40,731 nucleotides of DNA from an uncultured Eubacteriales bacterium (GCA_934371135.1 CAKRNO010000015.1:1-40731), one strand, 5' to 3'; numbered from the stretch's first letter, positions 32,090-40,251 are shown. The notes: generated from the sequence alone by a model not told the origin. Translations and numbers: made by a program.

Positions 32090-32102
32090 TAAATTATATA
32101 AT
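32074..32102 (+). promoter_or_regulatory. consensus sigma-A promoter of the XRE-membrane gene
   Basis: TTGACA (32074-32079), 17 bp, TATAAT (32097-32102). Predicted start near 32109, so the leader to 32287 is about 178 nt. Confidence 0.92.
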
Positions 32103-32286
32103 GTACACATACATATTCCACAATCCGTTGAAAATATTTCAACCGGGTTTCCCCGAGAAAACCGGGGCGCTCCACATTCTGTTTAGTAAGTCCCGTTTTT
32201 GTTGGTTGACTTTTTCCGTCAAACATGGGACACTGGATACAGCACAACAAAAATGCTATTTGATTTCAAAAGGAGCTTTACTACTT

Positions 32287-33210
32287 ATGGTCAGGATCGG
32301 TGAAAAACTGAAAACTCTCCGGAACGAGAAGAAAATGACGCAGAAGGACCTGGCGGAGCAGCTGAACGTCTCCGCGCAGGCGGTCTCCCGTTGGGAAAAC
32401 GACGACGTGGAGCCGTCCCTCGAGACGCTGGGGCAGCTCGCGACGATCTTCAATGTGTCGGTCGATGAGCTTTTCGGCAAGGAGCCGCCGGAAAAACGGC
32501 AGGCGGCGCCGGAGACGGTCGCCCCCGCCGCGGATGCGGAGCAGACCGCCGCGGCTGTCCGCGCAGAGGTGCAGAAGGTGATGACCGAGCAGCGCCCGGT
32601 GCTCGCGGTCTGTGAGGACTGCAACAAGCCGCTGTACGACGGAAAAGACATCGTGCGGGAAAAGCACTCCGAGGGCGGTTCTACCGTCCGCTGTGTCCGG
32701 TGCAACGCGAAGCATCAGATGCAGGCGCATCAATTTTCGCTCGACGAATTGCAGGAGGAGCGCCGGCGCGCGTGGATATGGAGCACCGTTGCGGCGATCG
32801 CCCTGTTCATCATCTCCCTCTTTGTCGCCCTGAGTCCCGGGGAAAAGCATCCTCTTTATATACTTGTCGGGCTCGGCTGCGCGCTGGCACTCTTTGCTTT
32901 CCTCTCCTGCTGCTTTCTCGATAACACCTTCGTCGGCGAAATGTGGTGCTCCATCGCGCATTGGGGCTTCGTCGATATGCCGGGCATTATCTTCGGGCTG
33001 GATTTTGACGGCATTGTGTTTCTGATTGCGACGAAAATCCTGTTCGCCATCCTCGGTTTCCTGCTCGCGACGGCATCCGTCATCTTTGCGACCGTCGTCG
33101 GGCTCGTTGTCGGCGTCTTCGCTTTCCCGTTCGCTCTCGTGATCAGCAACCGCGAGATTGCGGAGGAAAAGCGGGAGATAGGCAAGTGGAAAGCCCTCGC
33201 AGGTAAGTAA
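32287..33210 (+). CDS. XRE regulator fused to zinc-ribbon and membrane domain
   Basis: A 307-residue protein in three parts. Residues 1-65 are a canonical Cro/C1 HTH (IGEKLKTLRNEKKMTQKDLA, SAQAVSRWENDDVEPS). After an Ala/Glu/Pro linker comes a likely zinc ribbon with C109-x2-C112 and C136-x2-C139. Residues 163-290 hold about four membrane segments, ending in a charged cytoplasmic tail. It is therefore a membrane-tethered transcription factor that could respond to an envelope or metal signal. ATG 32287 has AAAGGAG 11 bases upstream; the frame is open for 103 more codons upstream, through the promoter, which cannot be coding. The large lipoprotein gene starts 53 bp downstream and may be cotranscribed. 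Confidence 0.9.
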   Translation: MVRIGEKLKTLRNEKKMTQKDLAEQLNVSAQAVSRWENDDVEPSLETLGQLATIFNVSVDELFGKEPPEKRQAAPETVAPAADAEQTAAAVRAEVQKVMTEQRPVLAVCEDCNKPLYDGKDIVREKHSEGGSTVRCVRCNAKHQMQAHQFSLDELQEERRRAWIWSTVAAIALFIISLFVALSPGEKHPLYILVGLGCALALFAFLSCCFLDNTFVGEMWCSIAHWGFVDMPGIIFGLDFDGIVFLIATKILFAILGFLLATASVIFATVVGLVVGVFAFPFALVISNREIAEEKREIGKWKALAGK

Positions 33211-33263
33211 TTCGTTACATTCCCGCACATATACGGGTTCACTTTTCAGTAATGGAGGCATTT

Positions 33264-35750
33264 ATGAAAACTCGTCTATTGATCCTACTCTCCTGTTTGC
33301 TTCTCCTGTCCCTCGCGCTGTTTTCCTGCGGCGGGGAGGCGGATACCCCACCCGCCACGGGCGGTGACACAGGGACCGCACCCGGCGGCGATACCACCCC
33401 CGGGGGGAACACCGGAGACAATACTCCCGGCGGTGATACCGGCGACAACACGCCGGGCGGCAACCCGGAGGAACCGGAAACTCCCGCGCTGCCCGAGATC
33501 ACCGGCGTGACGCTCGCGGACAAAACCGTCCCGTATAACAAAGCGGAGCAGTCTCTCACCGTCACGGGTACCCTCCCCGAAGGGGTCACCTGTGCTTACA
33601 CCTACAACGGAGCCGCCGCCACCGGCGCGACCCGCGTCGGCACCTACACCGTCACCGCGACGCTCTCCGGCGAGGGGTATGCCACGAAAAAGCTGACGGC
33701 GACACTCACCATCGAGCCGCTTACTATCACCGGTGTGACACTCGCGGATGTCAGCGTCGAATACGACGGTCTCCCGCACAGCCTGCGCGTCAGCGGCAAC
33801 GTCCCGGCGGACGTGACCTGCACCTACACCTACAACGGCGAGGCGACGGAGGAAGTGACCGACCCCGGCACCTATACCGTCCGGGCCGTGCTCTCCGGAG
33901 AGGGGTACACGACCCTGACCCTCACGGCAGAGCTGAAAATCACCTCCAAGCTGGAGCAGCTTTATACCTTCGCCTTCGGCGGGAAGGTGTATTTCCAGAA
34001 CCCCCTGCACGACAACCTGCTCTACGTCTATGACGGCACAAGCATCACCAAGGTGACGGGGAACGAGGTGGCGCAGTTCTTCACCGCCGACAGCAAAAAC
34101 CTGTACTATGTGAGCCGCGGGTTCCTCAAATCGTCCGTGAAGTCCATCGCGACGGACGGTACGGTCTCCGTCTTCCTCTCCGACGGCGGGGAATACCTGA
34201 CCACGGACGGCGCCTATCTGTACTTTGCCAAGAACAACCTGGTCGATACCGGCGACAAGAACGGTATTTACCGCATCAGGATCAGCCACGGCGCCGATGA
34301 CGCCCCCGAAAAGCTGACGAGCGGCAAGGCATCCTATCTGACCGTTGTCGGCAGCTATCTCTACTATGCCGCGGGGAGCGACAAGGGGCAGCTCACGCGC
34401 ATCCCGACGGCGGGCGGCACGCCGGAAACGCTGACCGAGGAAAAGGTCTCGAATATCGTCACCGCCGGCGGCGTCCTCTACTGCAACGTGCACACGCTGA
34501 CGGGCAATGCCATCCACCGCTACTCGGCAGGCGCCGGGACCCTCACCAAAATGACGACCGACAGCGGAGATAACCTGACGATCGTCGGGCAGTACCTCTA
34601 TTATATCAACAGCGACCTGCTCACCGGCAAGGTGTTCGGTGACGGCATCTACCGCATCGCCCTCGACGCCGCGGGGAGCCTGCCCGGGGAAAAAGTCGTC
34701 ACCGCCGATGTATCCAGTCTGACGAGCGACGGCACGAACCTCTATTATTACCTTGTGAACACAAAGCATCTGCACCGCTTCCGCATCGCGGACAAAACCG
34801 TCACCGACCTCATGGCGTCCTTTGTCCCGGTCGATGATACGACGGCGGGCAGCAGCAGCTATACCTACGTCAAGGAGTACGGCGGGGAAATCTACTTCCT
34901 GAACGCCCGTGACGGCGATTCCGTCTGGAAATACAATCCCGTAACGCGCGCGAGCTACAAGGTCATCCCGGACGCGTGCAGTGCCTTCTACTTCCACGGC
35001 GATTACCTGTATTACAGCACCTACATCGTCACCAACTACGCGCTGTGGCGCATACCGGTTGCCGGCGGAGAGGCGGAAAAAATCTCGTCCGACCGCTGCG
35101 ACGAGCTGCTGTTCATCGGGGAGTACATTTACTTTGTGCACAACGGCAACACCTTCAATACCCTCCGCCGCCTGAAGCCGGACAGCACCGCAAAGGATAA
35201 GGAGCTCGAAAAGCTGTACGGCAGCCTGACGTCCTCCGTCCATTGCGTCTCGCTGTATGAAGCGGACGGTAAGGTGTTCTTCTGCACCAAGCCCTCGGGC
35301 ACGCTGACGGGCAACCTCATGTACTATGACATCACCACGGGGAAAACGGCAACGGTCGATAAGACCTCCGCCTGCTACTTCACCGCGGACGGCACGGCGC
35401 TCTACTACTATAATGCCAAGGAGGGGTCGCTCTGCTCCTACACGTTTGCGACGGGTGCCGTGAAAACGCTCGTTACCGGGGTAGAGATCCAGTCGCTCTC
35501 CGTCCTCGACGGCACGGTTTACTATGCGGAGACCTCCGCGGACACCGCGGGGCTGTGGTGCGTGCGCACGGACGGCACGGGTAAGGCGCAGCTCGCAAAG
35601 GGCACCTTTGCAGGGGTCAGCGCGACCTCTGCGGGCGTTCTGTACTACGAGATGTCCTATTCGATGACCGCTGACTATCCGGTCACCTCCGGGACCGGGC
35701 ACCTGTACCTTCTCAAAAAGGGTGCCACCGCCCCGACCAAAATCGTCTGA
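33264..35750 (+). CDS. large surface lipoprotein with Ig-like repeats and DUF5050-like propeller
   Basis: An 828-residue exported protein. Residues 1-21 are a Leu-rich signal peptide with lipobox LFSC (Cys22). Residues 23-75 are a Gly/Thr/Pro/Asp linker with repeated NTPGGDTGD-type units. Two related beta-sandwich repeats follow, roughly residues 78-155 and 156-234 (each ITGVTLAD...V.Y.....SL.V.G..P..VTC.YTYNG, then a YTV.A.LSGEGY..... TAT strand), of the bacterial MBG/Ig-like type. From about 235 to the end there are many repeats of the form GxYLYY/GTxLYYY with turns such as IYRIRI, typical of DUF5050-like beta-propellers. ATG 33264 is chosen over an ATG four codons upstream because GGAGG lies within that short extension. 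A terminator follows. Ligand unknown. Confidence 0.88.
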   Translation: MKTRLLILLSCLLLLSLALFSCGGEADTPPATGGDTGTAPGGDTTPGGNTGDNTPGGDTGDNTPGGNPEEPETPALPEITGVTLADKTVPYNKAEQSLTVTGTLPEGVTCAYTYNGAAATGATRVGTYTVTATLSGEGYATKKLTATLTIEPLTITGVTLADVSVEYDGLPHSLRVSGNVPADVTCTYTYNGEATEEVTDPGTYTVRAVLSGEGYTTLTLTAELKITSKLEQLYTFAFGGKVYFQNPLHDNLLYVYDGTSITKVTGNEVAQFFTADSKNLYYVSRGFLKSSVKSIATDGTVSVFLSDGGEYLTTDGAYLYFAKNNLVDTGDKNGIYRIRISHGADDAPEKLTSGKASYLTVVGSYLYYAAGSDKGQLTRIPTAGGTPETLTEEKVSNIVTAGGVLYCNVHTLTGNAIHRYSAGAGTLTKMTTDSGDNLTIVGQYLYYINSDLLTGKVFGDGIYRIALDAAGSLPGEKVVTADVSSLTSDGTNLYYYLVNTKHLHRFRIADKTVTDLMASFVPVDDTTAGSSSYTYVKEYGGEIYFLNARDGDSVWKYNPVTRASYKVIPDACSAFYFHGDYLYYSTYIVTNYALWRIPVAGGEAEKISSDRCDELLFIGEYIYFVHNGNTFNTLRRLKPDSTAKDKELEKLYGSLTSSVHCVSLYEADGKVFFCTKPSGTLTGNLMYYDITTGKTATVDKTSACYFTADGTALYYYNAKEGSLCSYTFATGAVKTLVTGVEIQSLSVLDGTVYYAETSADTAGLWCVRTDGTGKAQLAKGTFAGVSATSAGVLYYEMSYSMTADYPVTSGTGHLYLLKKGATAPTKIV

Positions 35751-35761
35751 CCCAAAACGGG

Positions 35762-35799
35762 CAAAGAGGAGCCGCAAAAGCGGCTCCTCTTTGTTATTT
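35762..35799 (+). terminator. Rho-independent terminator of the lipoprotein gene
   Basis: Perfect 14-bp stem CAAAGAGGAGCCGC (35762-35775) / GCGGCTCCTCTTTG (35780-35793), loop AAAA, tail TTATTTT. The stem is identical to that at 31699-31730. Confidence 0.93.
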
Positions 35800-35930
35800 T
35801 GGCGGCTTTTTCCCGTTCCGCGCGGGTAAACGGGCAGGGGGGCGAAACGCAGGTGTGACCGGATGCCGTCTCCGCCCCGTCGCCTCACCTGCTGTAGCGG
35901 AGCGACAAAATATGAACAAGGCTTCCGAAA

Positions 35931-35959
35931 TTGACGGTTGCAATTTTGTTTGCTATATA
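35931..35959 (+). promoter_or_regulatory. probable promoter of the DUF1538 operon
   Basis: TTGACG (35931-35936), 17 bp, TATATA (35954-35959) with a TGC extension directly before it. TATAGT two bases further on is an alternative -10. Confidence 0.6.
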
Positions 35960-36288
35960 GTAAAATAGGAAAGGAAAGCCATAGGAGCCCCGACGCGGCG
36001 GTAACGCCGGGCGAGACTCCTTTTTGGTACCGTGCCGTCGCCGCGGGGCGTATCGGGGCTTGCTTTGCCTCCGCTACGGCTTGCGTTGCCGCCGCCGTGG
36101 TTTTGTATTGCCGCTGCTGGATTTTGCATCGCCCCCCGGTACTTGCGCCCACCGCCAGGGCGGGGCGATGTATCGGCGTGTGACCCGCCGCTTTGCCGGG
36201 CGCCGGATGCTGATCCTGCGCCGCCCGGCGGGGGCGCCGCACACGCATACGCATGGTACCTTCCGAAATTATATCAAAGGAGTCGCCG

Positions 36289-37812
36289 ATGAAGCATACC
36301 GCACCCAAGTCCGTCCTCAAGGAAAAAATGCGCGAGGCACTGACCTCTGTCCTGCCGCTCGCGCTCGTCATTCTGCTCCTCTGCTTCACCGTCACGCCGC
36401 TCGCCTCCGGAGTTTTTCTCGGTTTCCTCGCAGGATGTTTCCTGCTCGTTGTGGGGATCGGGCTGTTCTCCCTCGGGTCGGAGATGGCGATGACCCCCAT
36501 GGGTGACTACATGGGCGCGGGGATGGCAAAGTCCAAAAAACTCATCGTCATTATCCTCATGTCCTTCTGCATCGGGGCGCTCATCACCATCTCGGAGCCC
36601 GACCTCCAGGTGCTCGCCCAGTATGTACCGTCCGTCGGTACATGGACGCTGATCCTCTCGGTCGCCGCCGGAGTGGGCACTTTTCTCGTCATTGCCATGC
36701 TGCGCGTACTGTTCGGCATCCGCCTGCGGTACCTGCTGCTTGTCTTTTATATCATCGTCTTCGGGCTCTCTTTCTTCGTCCCGAACACCTTCTGGGCGAT
36801 CGCGTTCGACTCCGGCGGGGTGACGACAGGCCCCATGACCGTGCCGTTCATCATGACGCTCGGCGTCGGTATCTCGTCCATCCGCTCCGATAAGGAGGGG
36901 AAGAACGACAGCTTCGGCTTTGTCGCGCTGTGCTCGGTGGGTCCGATCATGGCGGTGCTCGTCCTCGGGCTCATCTTCGGGACGCAGGGCGGGGAGCTCA
37001 CCGACCTCACGCCGGTCGAATTCATCGACTCGCGCGAGATGATCCTCGCCTACATACACGCGCTGCCCGACTACCTGCTGGAGATGGTGAAGGCGCTCGC
37101 GCCCATCTCCGTGCTGTTCTTCCTCTACCAGTGGATCCACAGCCCGGTCTCCAAGGAACGCGCCATCCGGATCCTCGTCGGCTTGCTCTACACCCTCGCG
37201 GGGCTGACGCTGTTTCTCACCGGGGCGAACGTCGGCTTCATGCCCGCAGGCTACCGCATCGGGGAGGTCCTCGGTGCAAAGCCCTATGCCTTTGTCCTCA
37301 TCCCGATCGGGGTGATCATCGGTTACTTCATCGTCGCGGCGGAGCCTGCCGTGCAGGTGCTCGAGCACCAGGTGGAGGAGGTCACGGCGGGCGCCATCCC
37401 GAAAAAGGCGCTGTCCTTTGCGCTCGGCGCCGGGGTGGGTATTTCCGTCGGCATCGCGATGCTCCGGGCGCTCACGGGCATCTCCATCATGTACTTCCTC
37501 GCGGGCGGGTACTTTATCGCCCTCCTGCTCACGTTCTTCACGGACGACGTCTTTTCGTCCATCGCGTTTGACTCCGGCGGCGTTGCGTCGGGGCCGATGA
37601 CGGCGACCTTCCTGCTCGCGCTCAGCATGGGGGTGACGACCGCCCGGGGCGGGAACATCCTGACGGACGCCTTCGGCATGGTGGCAATGGTCGCCATGAC
37701 GCCGCTCATCTCGATCCAGATCCTCGGTGTCATTTACCGCATCAAGCTGCGCCGTGCACAGGCGGAGCCGGCGGCGGCAGAGCCGATCGTCGAGACCATC
37801 ATCGATTTTTAA
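36289..37812 (+). CDS. DUF1538-family membrane protein (putative transporter)
   Basis: A 507-residue integral membrane protein with about 12 or more hydrophobic segments in two homologous halves. The same motif appears in each: FDSGGVTTGPMTVPF near residue 171 and FDSGGVASGPMTATF near 425, each after a FFVPNTFWAIA or FFTDDVFSSIA membrane segment and before a conserved Phe-Gly patch (DSFGFVAL / DAFGMVAM). EPDLQVLA and EPAVQVLEHQVEEV are a second duplicated pair. Such inverted or direct repeats are typical of secondary transporters, but no substrate is established that I know of. ATG 36289 has AAAGGAG 7 bases upstream. The next gene, a PII-like protein, starts 13 bp downstream, so nucleotide-dependent control of this protein is likely. 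Confidence 0.88.
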   Translation: MKHTAPKSVLKEKMREALTSVLPLALVILLLCFTVTPLASGVFLGFLAGCFLLVVGIGLFSLGSEMAMTPMGDYMGAGMAKSKKLIVIILMSFCIGALITISEPDLQVLAQYVPSVGTWTLILSVAAGVGTFLVIAMLRVLFGIRLRYLLLVFYIIVFGLSFFVPNTFWAIAFDSGGVTTGPMTVPFIMTLGVGISSIRSDKEGKNDSFGFVALCSVGPIMAVLVLGLIFGTQGGELTDLTPVEFIDSREMILAYIHALPDYLLEMVKALAPISVLFFLYQWIHSPVSKERAIRILVGLLYTLAGLTLFLTGANVGFMPAGYRIGEVLGAKPYAFVLIPIGVIIGYFIVAAEPAVQVLEHQVEEVTAGAIPKKALSFALGAGVGISVGIAMLRALTGISIMYFLAGGYFIALLLTFFTDDVFSSIAFDSGGVASGPMTATFLLALSMGVTTARGGNILTDAFGMVAMVAMTPLISIQILGVIYRIKLRRAQAEPAAAEPIVETIIDF

Positions 37813-37825
37813 GGGGGAGGGAGCC

Positions 37826-38506
37826 ATGCAGAAAATGTATCTGGTGCTCGTCATCTCGACGAAGCAGGACCACAAGGAATTCCTCGACCTCTTTGAGCGA
37901 TACGAGGTACCGCACGTTTACAGTGTGCCGTGCACCGGCACGGCGGGCACGAGCACGCTCGCGCTCCTGGGGCTCGAAAAGACCGAAAAGATCGCGCACT
38001 TCACCCTGGCGACGCGCAACAAGACCGAGGAGCTTTTCGATGCACTGACGCGGGAGATGCAGATTGATCTGCCCCAGCGGGGGATTGCCCTCGCGCTGCC
38101 GCTCACGAGCATCAGCGGTGCCGCGGCACTGCGCGGTTTTGCCGGCGGGCATGAAAACGACGAAATGACAAAGGAGCCGTATCCCATGCAGACAGACAAG
38201 GAACTCATCGTCATCATTTGCGAGAACGGGCATACCGACGAGGTCATGCAGGCGGCGCGTGCCGCGGGCGCGGGCGGCGGGACCGTCCTGCACGCCAAGG
38301 GCACCGGGACGGCGATCGCCGAAAAGTTTTACGGCATCTCGCTCGCCGAAGAAAAGGAAATGGTATTCATCGTGACGCGCGCCGGGGAGAAGCGCGCAAT
38401 CATGGAGGGCGTGACCGAAAAGGCGGGGCTCAACACCCCGGCGCGCGCCGTCTCCTTCTCCCTGCCGGTCTCCGAAACGGCGGGACTGCGCTTTTTTGAA
38501 AAATAA
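37826..38506 (+). CDS. tandem PII-like regulator
   Basis: A 226-residue soluble protein made of two PII-like ferredoxin folds. The C-terminal half has the PII hallmarks: ELIVIICENGHTDEVMQAAR, the T-loop-adjacent AGAGGGTVLHAKGTG (compare the Gly-rich nucleotide loop of GlnB/GlnK), and VSFSLPVSETAG as last strand. The N-terminal half keeps the fold pattern (KMYLVLVISTKQDHKEFLDL, GIALALPLTSISGA) but the Gly-rich loop is degenerate (VYSVPCTGTAGTS), so perhaps only one half binds nucleotide. No uridylylation Tyr is obvious in the T-loop region. ATG 37826 follows GGGGGAGG. By analogy with AmtB-GlnK and SbtA-SbtB pairs it probably gates the DUF1538 protein; that is inference from gene order. Confidence 0.85.
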   Translation: MQKMYLVLVISTKQDHKEFLDLFERYEVPHVYSVPCTGTAGTSTLALLGLEKTEKIAHFTLATRNKTEELFDALTREMQIDLPQRGIALALPLTSISGAAALRGFAGGHENDEMTKEPYPMQTDKELIVIICENGHTDEVMQAARAAGAGGGTVLHAKGTGTAIAEKFYGISLAEEKEMVFIVTRAGEKRAIMEGVTEKAGLNTPARAVSFSLPVSETAGLRFFEK

Positions 38507-38523
38507 CACGGGGGTATTTTGCG

Positions 38524-39030
38524 ATGCGTGAGCCGGAGCTGACGACGCTGTGCTACATCGAGGACGGCGACAAATATCTGATGATCAACCGGAACACGGA
38601 CGGGGAGGACCCGAACGCGGGAAAATGGCTGGGTATCGGCGGACATTTTGAATTTGGTGAAAGCCCGGAGGAGTGCGTGCGGCGCGAGGTCCGGGAGGAG
38701 ACCGGGCTGGAGATCTCCTCGCTCGCGTTCCGCGGGCTCATCACGTTCGTGTCGGACGACGGACTGTGGGAGTATATCCATCTGTTTACCGCACGGGCGC
38801 CCGAGGGGCAGCTGCCGCGCTGTGACGAGGGGGCGCTCGAATGGGTGGAAAAGGCGCGTATCCCGTCTCTCCCGCTGTGGGAGGGGGATCATATTTTCTT
38901 GAAGCTCCTGACCGACGGCGCTCCCTTCTTTTCGCTCAAGCTCCTTTACCGCGACCTGCGCCTCTCCGAGGTGTTGCTGAACGGCAACCCCCTGCCGCTC
39001 CCGGCGCCGACGGCCGGGTGCGGGGACTGA
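38524..39030 (+). CDS. Nudix hydrolase (MutT-like)
   Basis: A 168-residue hydrolase of nucleoside diphosphate-linked compounds. The Nudix box is exact: G40-x5-E46-x7-R54-E55-V-x-E58-E59-x-G61-L62 (GHFEFGESPEECVR then REVREETGL). The N-terminus (TLCYIEDGDKYLMINR) and FKLL-type C-terminus resemble the 8-oxo-dGTPase/MutT group, but the substrate cannot be fixed. ATG 38524 lies 17 bp after the PII-like stop, with a GGGGG run about 10 bases upstream as a poor ribosome site. Within this operon it may alter the nucleotide pool sensed by the PII and CBS partners, or be a passenger. Confidence 0.93.
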   Translation: MREPELTTLCYIEDGDKYLMINRNTDGEDPNAGKWLGIGGHFEFGESPEECVRREVREETGLEISSLAFRGLITFVSDDGLWEYIHLFTARAPEGQLPRCDEGALEWVEKARIPSLPLWEGDHIFLKLLTDGAPFFSLKLLYRDLRLSEVLLNGNPLPLPAPTAGCGD

Positions 39031-39045
39031 CGGGAGGGAAGACGC

Positions 39046-39750
39046 ATGGCATCACACGAGGTGGCTGAATTTCTCGACAACTATCGCCGGCTGGAAGCGG
39101 CGGCGGCGTCCTTTTTGCGCGTGGACGCGCGCAGCGGGGTGATCCCGCGCCTCATCCGGCACCCGAAAATGGAGCCGTATCGCGACGAGCTGGACTGCTG
39201 CCGCGAGGTGCGCAACCTGCTCACCCACGAGGTGAAGGTGGGGGGCGCGGTGCCGCTGATCCCGGGTCCCGGCATGAATGCGTTTCTGCGCCGGGTCATC
39301 GATATCCTCGAAAATCCCCCGCGCGTGCGCGACCGCATGACGCCGAGGGCACAGCTGTACACGGTGTCCCCGGACTTTATTCTTGCCGACGCGCTCGTCG
39401 AGATGGAGAAGCGGAGTCTCTCCCGCGTCCCCTGCCTTTCGGGGGAACGGGTGGTCGGGATGCTGTCGGTGGAGGCGGTGTTCCGCGTCTTCCTCGACCG
39501 CGTACCGGTGGACGATACGACGACGATCGCCGCCATCATGCCCTACCTGGCGCTGGATGTGGTGCCCTCGGTCGCCTATCGCTTCGTCTCTCCGGAGCTG
39601 CTCCTCGAGGAGGCAGAGAGTCTTTTTTCCGGTGCCTACGGCAGGAATTGCAAGATCCGCGCCCTGCTCGTCACCGACCGCGCCGCGCCCTCCGCGCCCC
39701 TGCTCGGCATTGTTTCCCCCTACGACGTGCTCGACACGGGGAAAAAGTAA
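39046..39750 (+). CDS. CBS-domain protein with N-terminal HEPN-like motif
   Basis: A 234-residue protein. Residues 95-232 form a CBS pair (RMTPRAQLYTVSPDFILADA, VEMEKRSLSRVPCLSGERVV, and a second unit ending LLGIVSPYDVL), which in other proteins binds AMP, ATP or related nucleotides. Residues 1-75 are helical and contain CREVRNLLTHE: R56-N57-x3-H61 is the R-x4-H motif of HEPN ribonucleases. ATG 39046 has GGGAGGG 7-8 bases upstream and is 15 bp after the Nudix stop, so it is the last gene of the operon. A hairpin follows at 39786-39820. If HEPN-active it could be a nucleotide-gated RNase; otherwise the motif may only stabilise a dimer. Confidence 0.82.
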   Translation: MASHEVAEFLDNYRRLEAAAASFLRVDARSGVIPRLIRHPKMEPYRDELDCCREVRNLLTHEVKVGGAVPLIPGPGMNAFLRRVIDILENPPRVRDRMTPRAQLYTVSPDFILADALVEMEKRSLSRVPCLSGERVVGMLSVEAVFRVFLDRVPVDDTTTIAAIMPYLALDVVPSVAYRFVSPELLLEEAESLFSGAYGRNCKIRALLVTDRAAPSAPLLGIVSPYDVLDTGKK

Positions 39751-39785
39751 GCGGGGAGAAACAATTTTATAGCTTGTGCGTTTGC

Positions 39786-39855
39786 GGGGGAGTGCCTTTT
39801 TCAGGAAAAGGCACTCCCCCGCGCCCCCCTCTCCAAAACCTTTTTGGAGGTTTTT
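39786..39855 (+). terminator. hairpin element and terminator after the DUF1538 operon
   Basis: Perfect 15-bp stem GGGGGAGTGCCTTTT (39786-39800) / AAAAGGCACTCCCCC (39806-39820), then GCGCCCCCCTCTCC and a second stem CTCCAAAA (39831-39838) / TTTTGGAG (39842-39849) followed by GTTTTTT. The second stem is a good terminator. Confidence 0.8.
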
Positions 39856-39915
39856 TGTTGGCTGGCGCAGGTGTAAAACCCACGCCACAAGAAAACGGAA
39901 GGCACATAAAAACAC

Positions 39916-39947
39916 GGGGAGAGGACTTTTGCAAAAGTCCTCTCCCC
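39916..39947. repeat. hairpin element, second copy type
   Basis: Perfect 15-bp stem GGGGAGAGGACTTTT (39916-39930) / AAAAGTCCTCTCCCC (39933-39947) followed by GCACCCCTCTTTCAAAAAC. The architecture and the flanking words match the element at 39786-39849, although the stem sequence differs. Confidence 0.75.
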
Positions 39948-40156
39948 GCACCCCTCTTTCAAAAACTTTAAAGCGTTTGATTGCTGGCGCAAAGCATTAA
40001 TAGCTGGCACAAGTTACCCCCGCCGCATAGAACCGGACCACGGCGTCACGATACCGCCACGCGGAACCGTGTTGTTTTGATACCGTCGCGCAAACCCCTG
40101 AACCTCCATGCCCGGATCGTCCCCGATACACCGTTGCACACCGAATACCTCCACCT

Positions 40157-40251
40157 GTAGGGGCGACCATCGGTCGCCCGCAAATACGGCTCCGTCTCGT
40201 GGTCGCCGTCACGGAAGAACCGAAAAACGGGCGACCAATGGTCGCCCCTAC
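40157..40251. repeat. composite element with palindromic inverted ends, copy 2
   Basis: 95 bp between GTAGGGGCGACC..GGTCGCCCG (40157-40180) and its inverted copy (40228-40251). The centre begins CAAATACGGCTCCG as in the other copies. Confidence 0.85.

Larger units (their letters stand above)
35751..36288. other. upstream region and leader of the DUF1538 operon
   Basis: 538 bp with the lipoprotein terminator, a promoter at 35931-35959 and a leader of about 320 nt. The leader begins with a foldable section near 35980-36023 (AGGAG pairing with CTCCT around CGGCG/CGCCG), followed by TTTTT, which could be an attenuator. It does not match a riboswitch I know. The rest is GC-rich with no ORF of note. 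Confidence 0.55.

Noticed and set aside
33285..36500. 1071-codon minus-strand open frame antisense to the lipoprotein gene
   Set aside because: It crosses the lipoprotein, a strong terminator and the DUF1538 start, and has no recognisable domain; it is a shadow frame.
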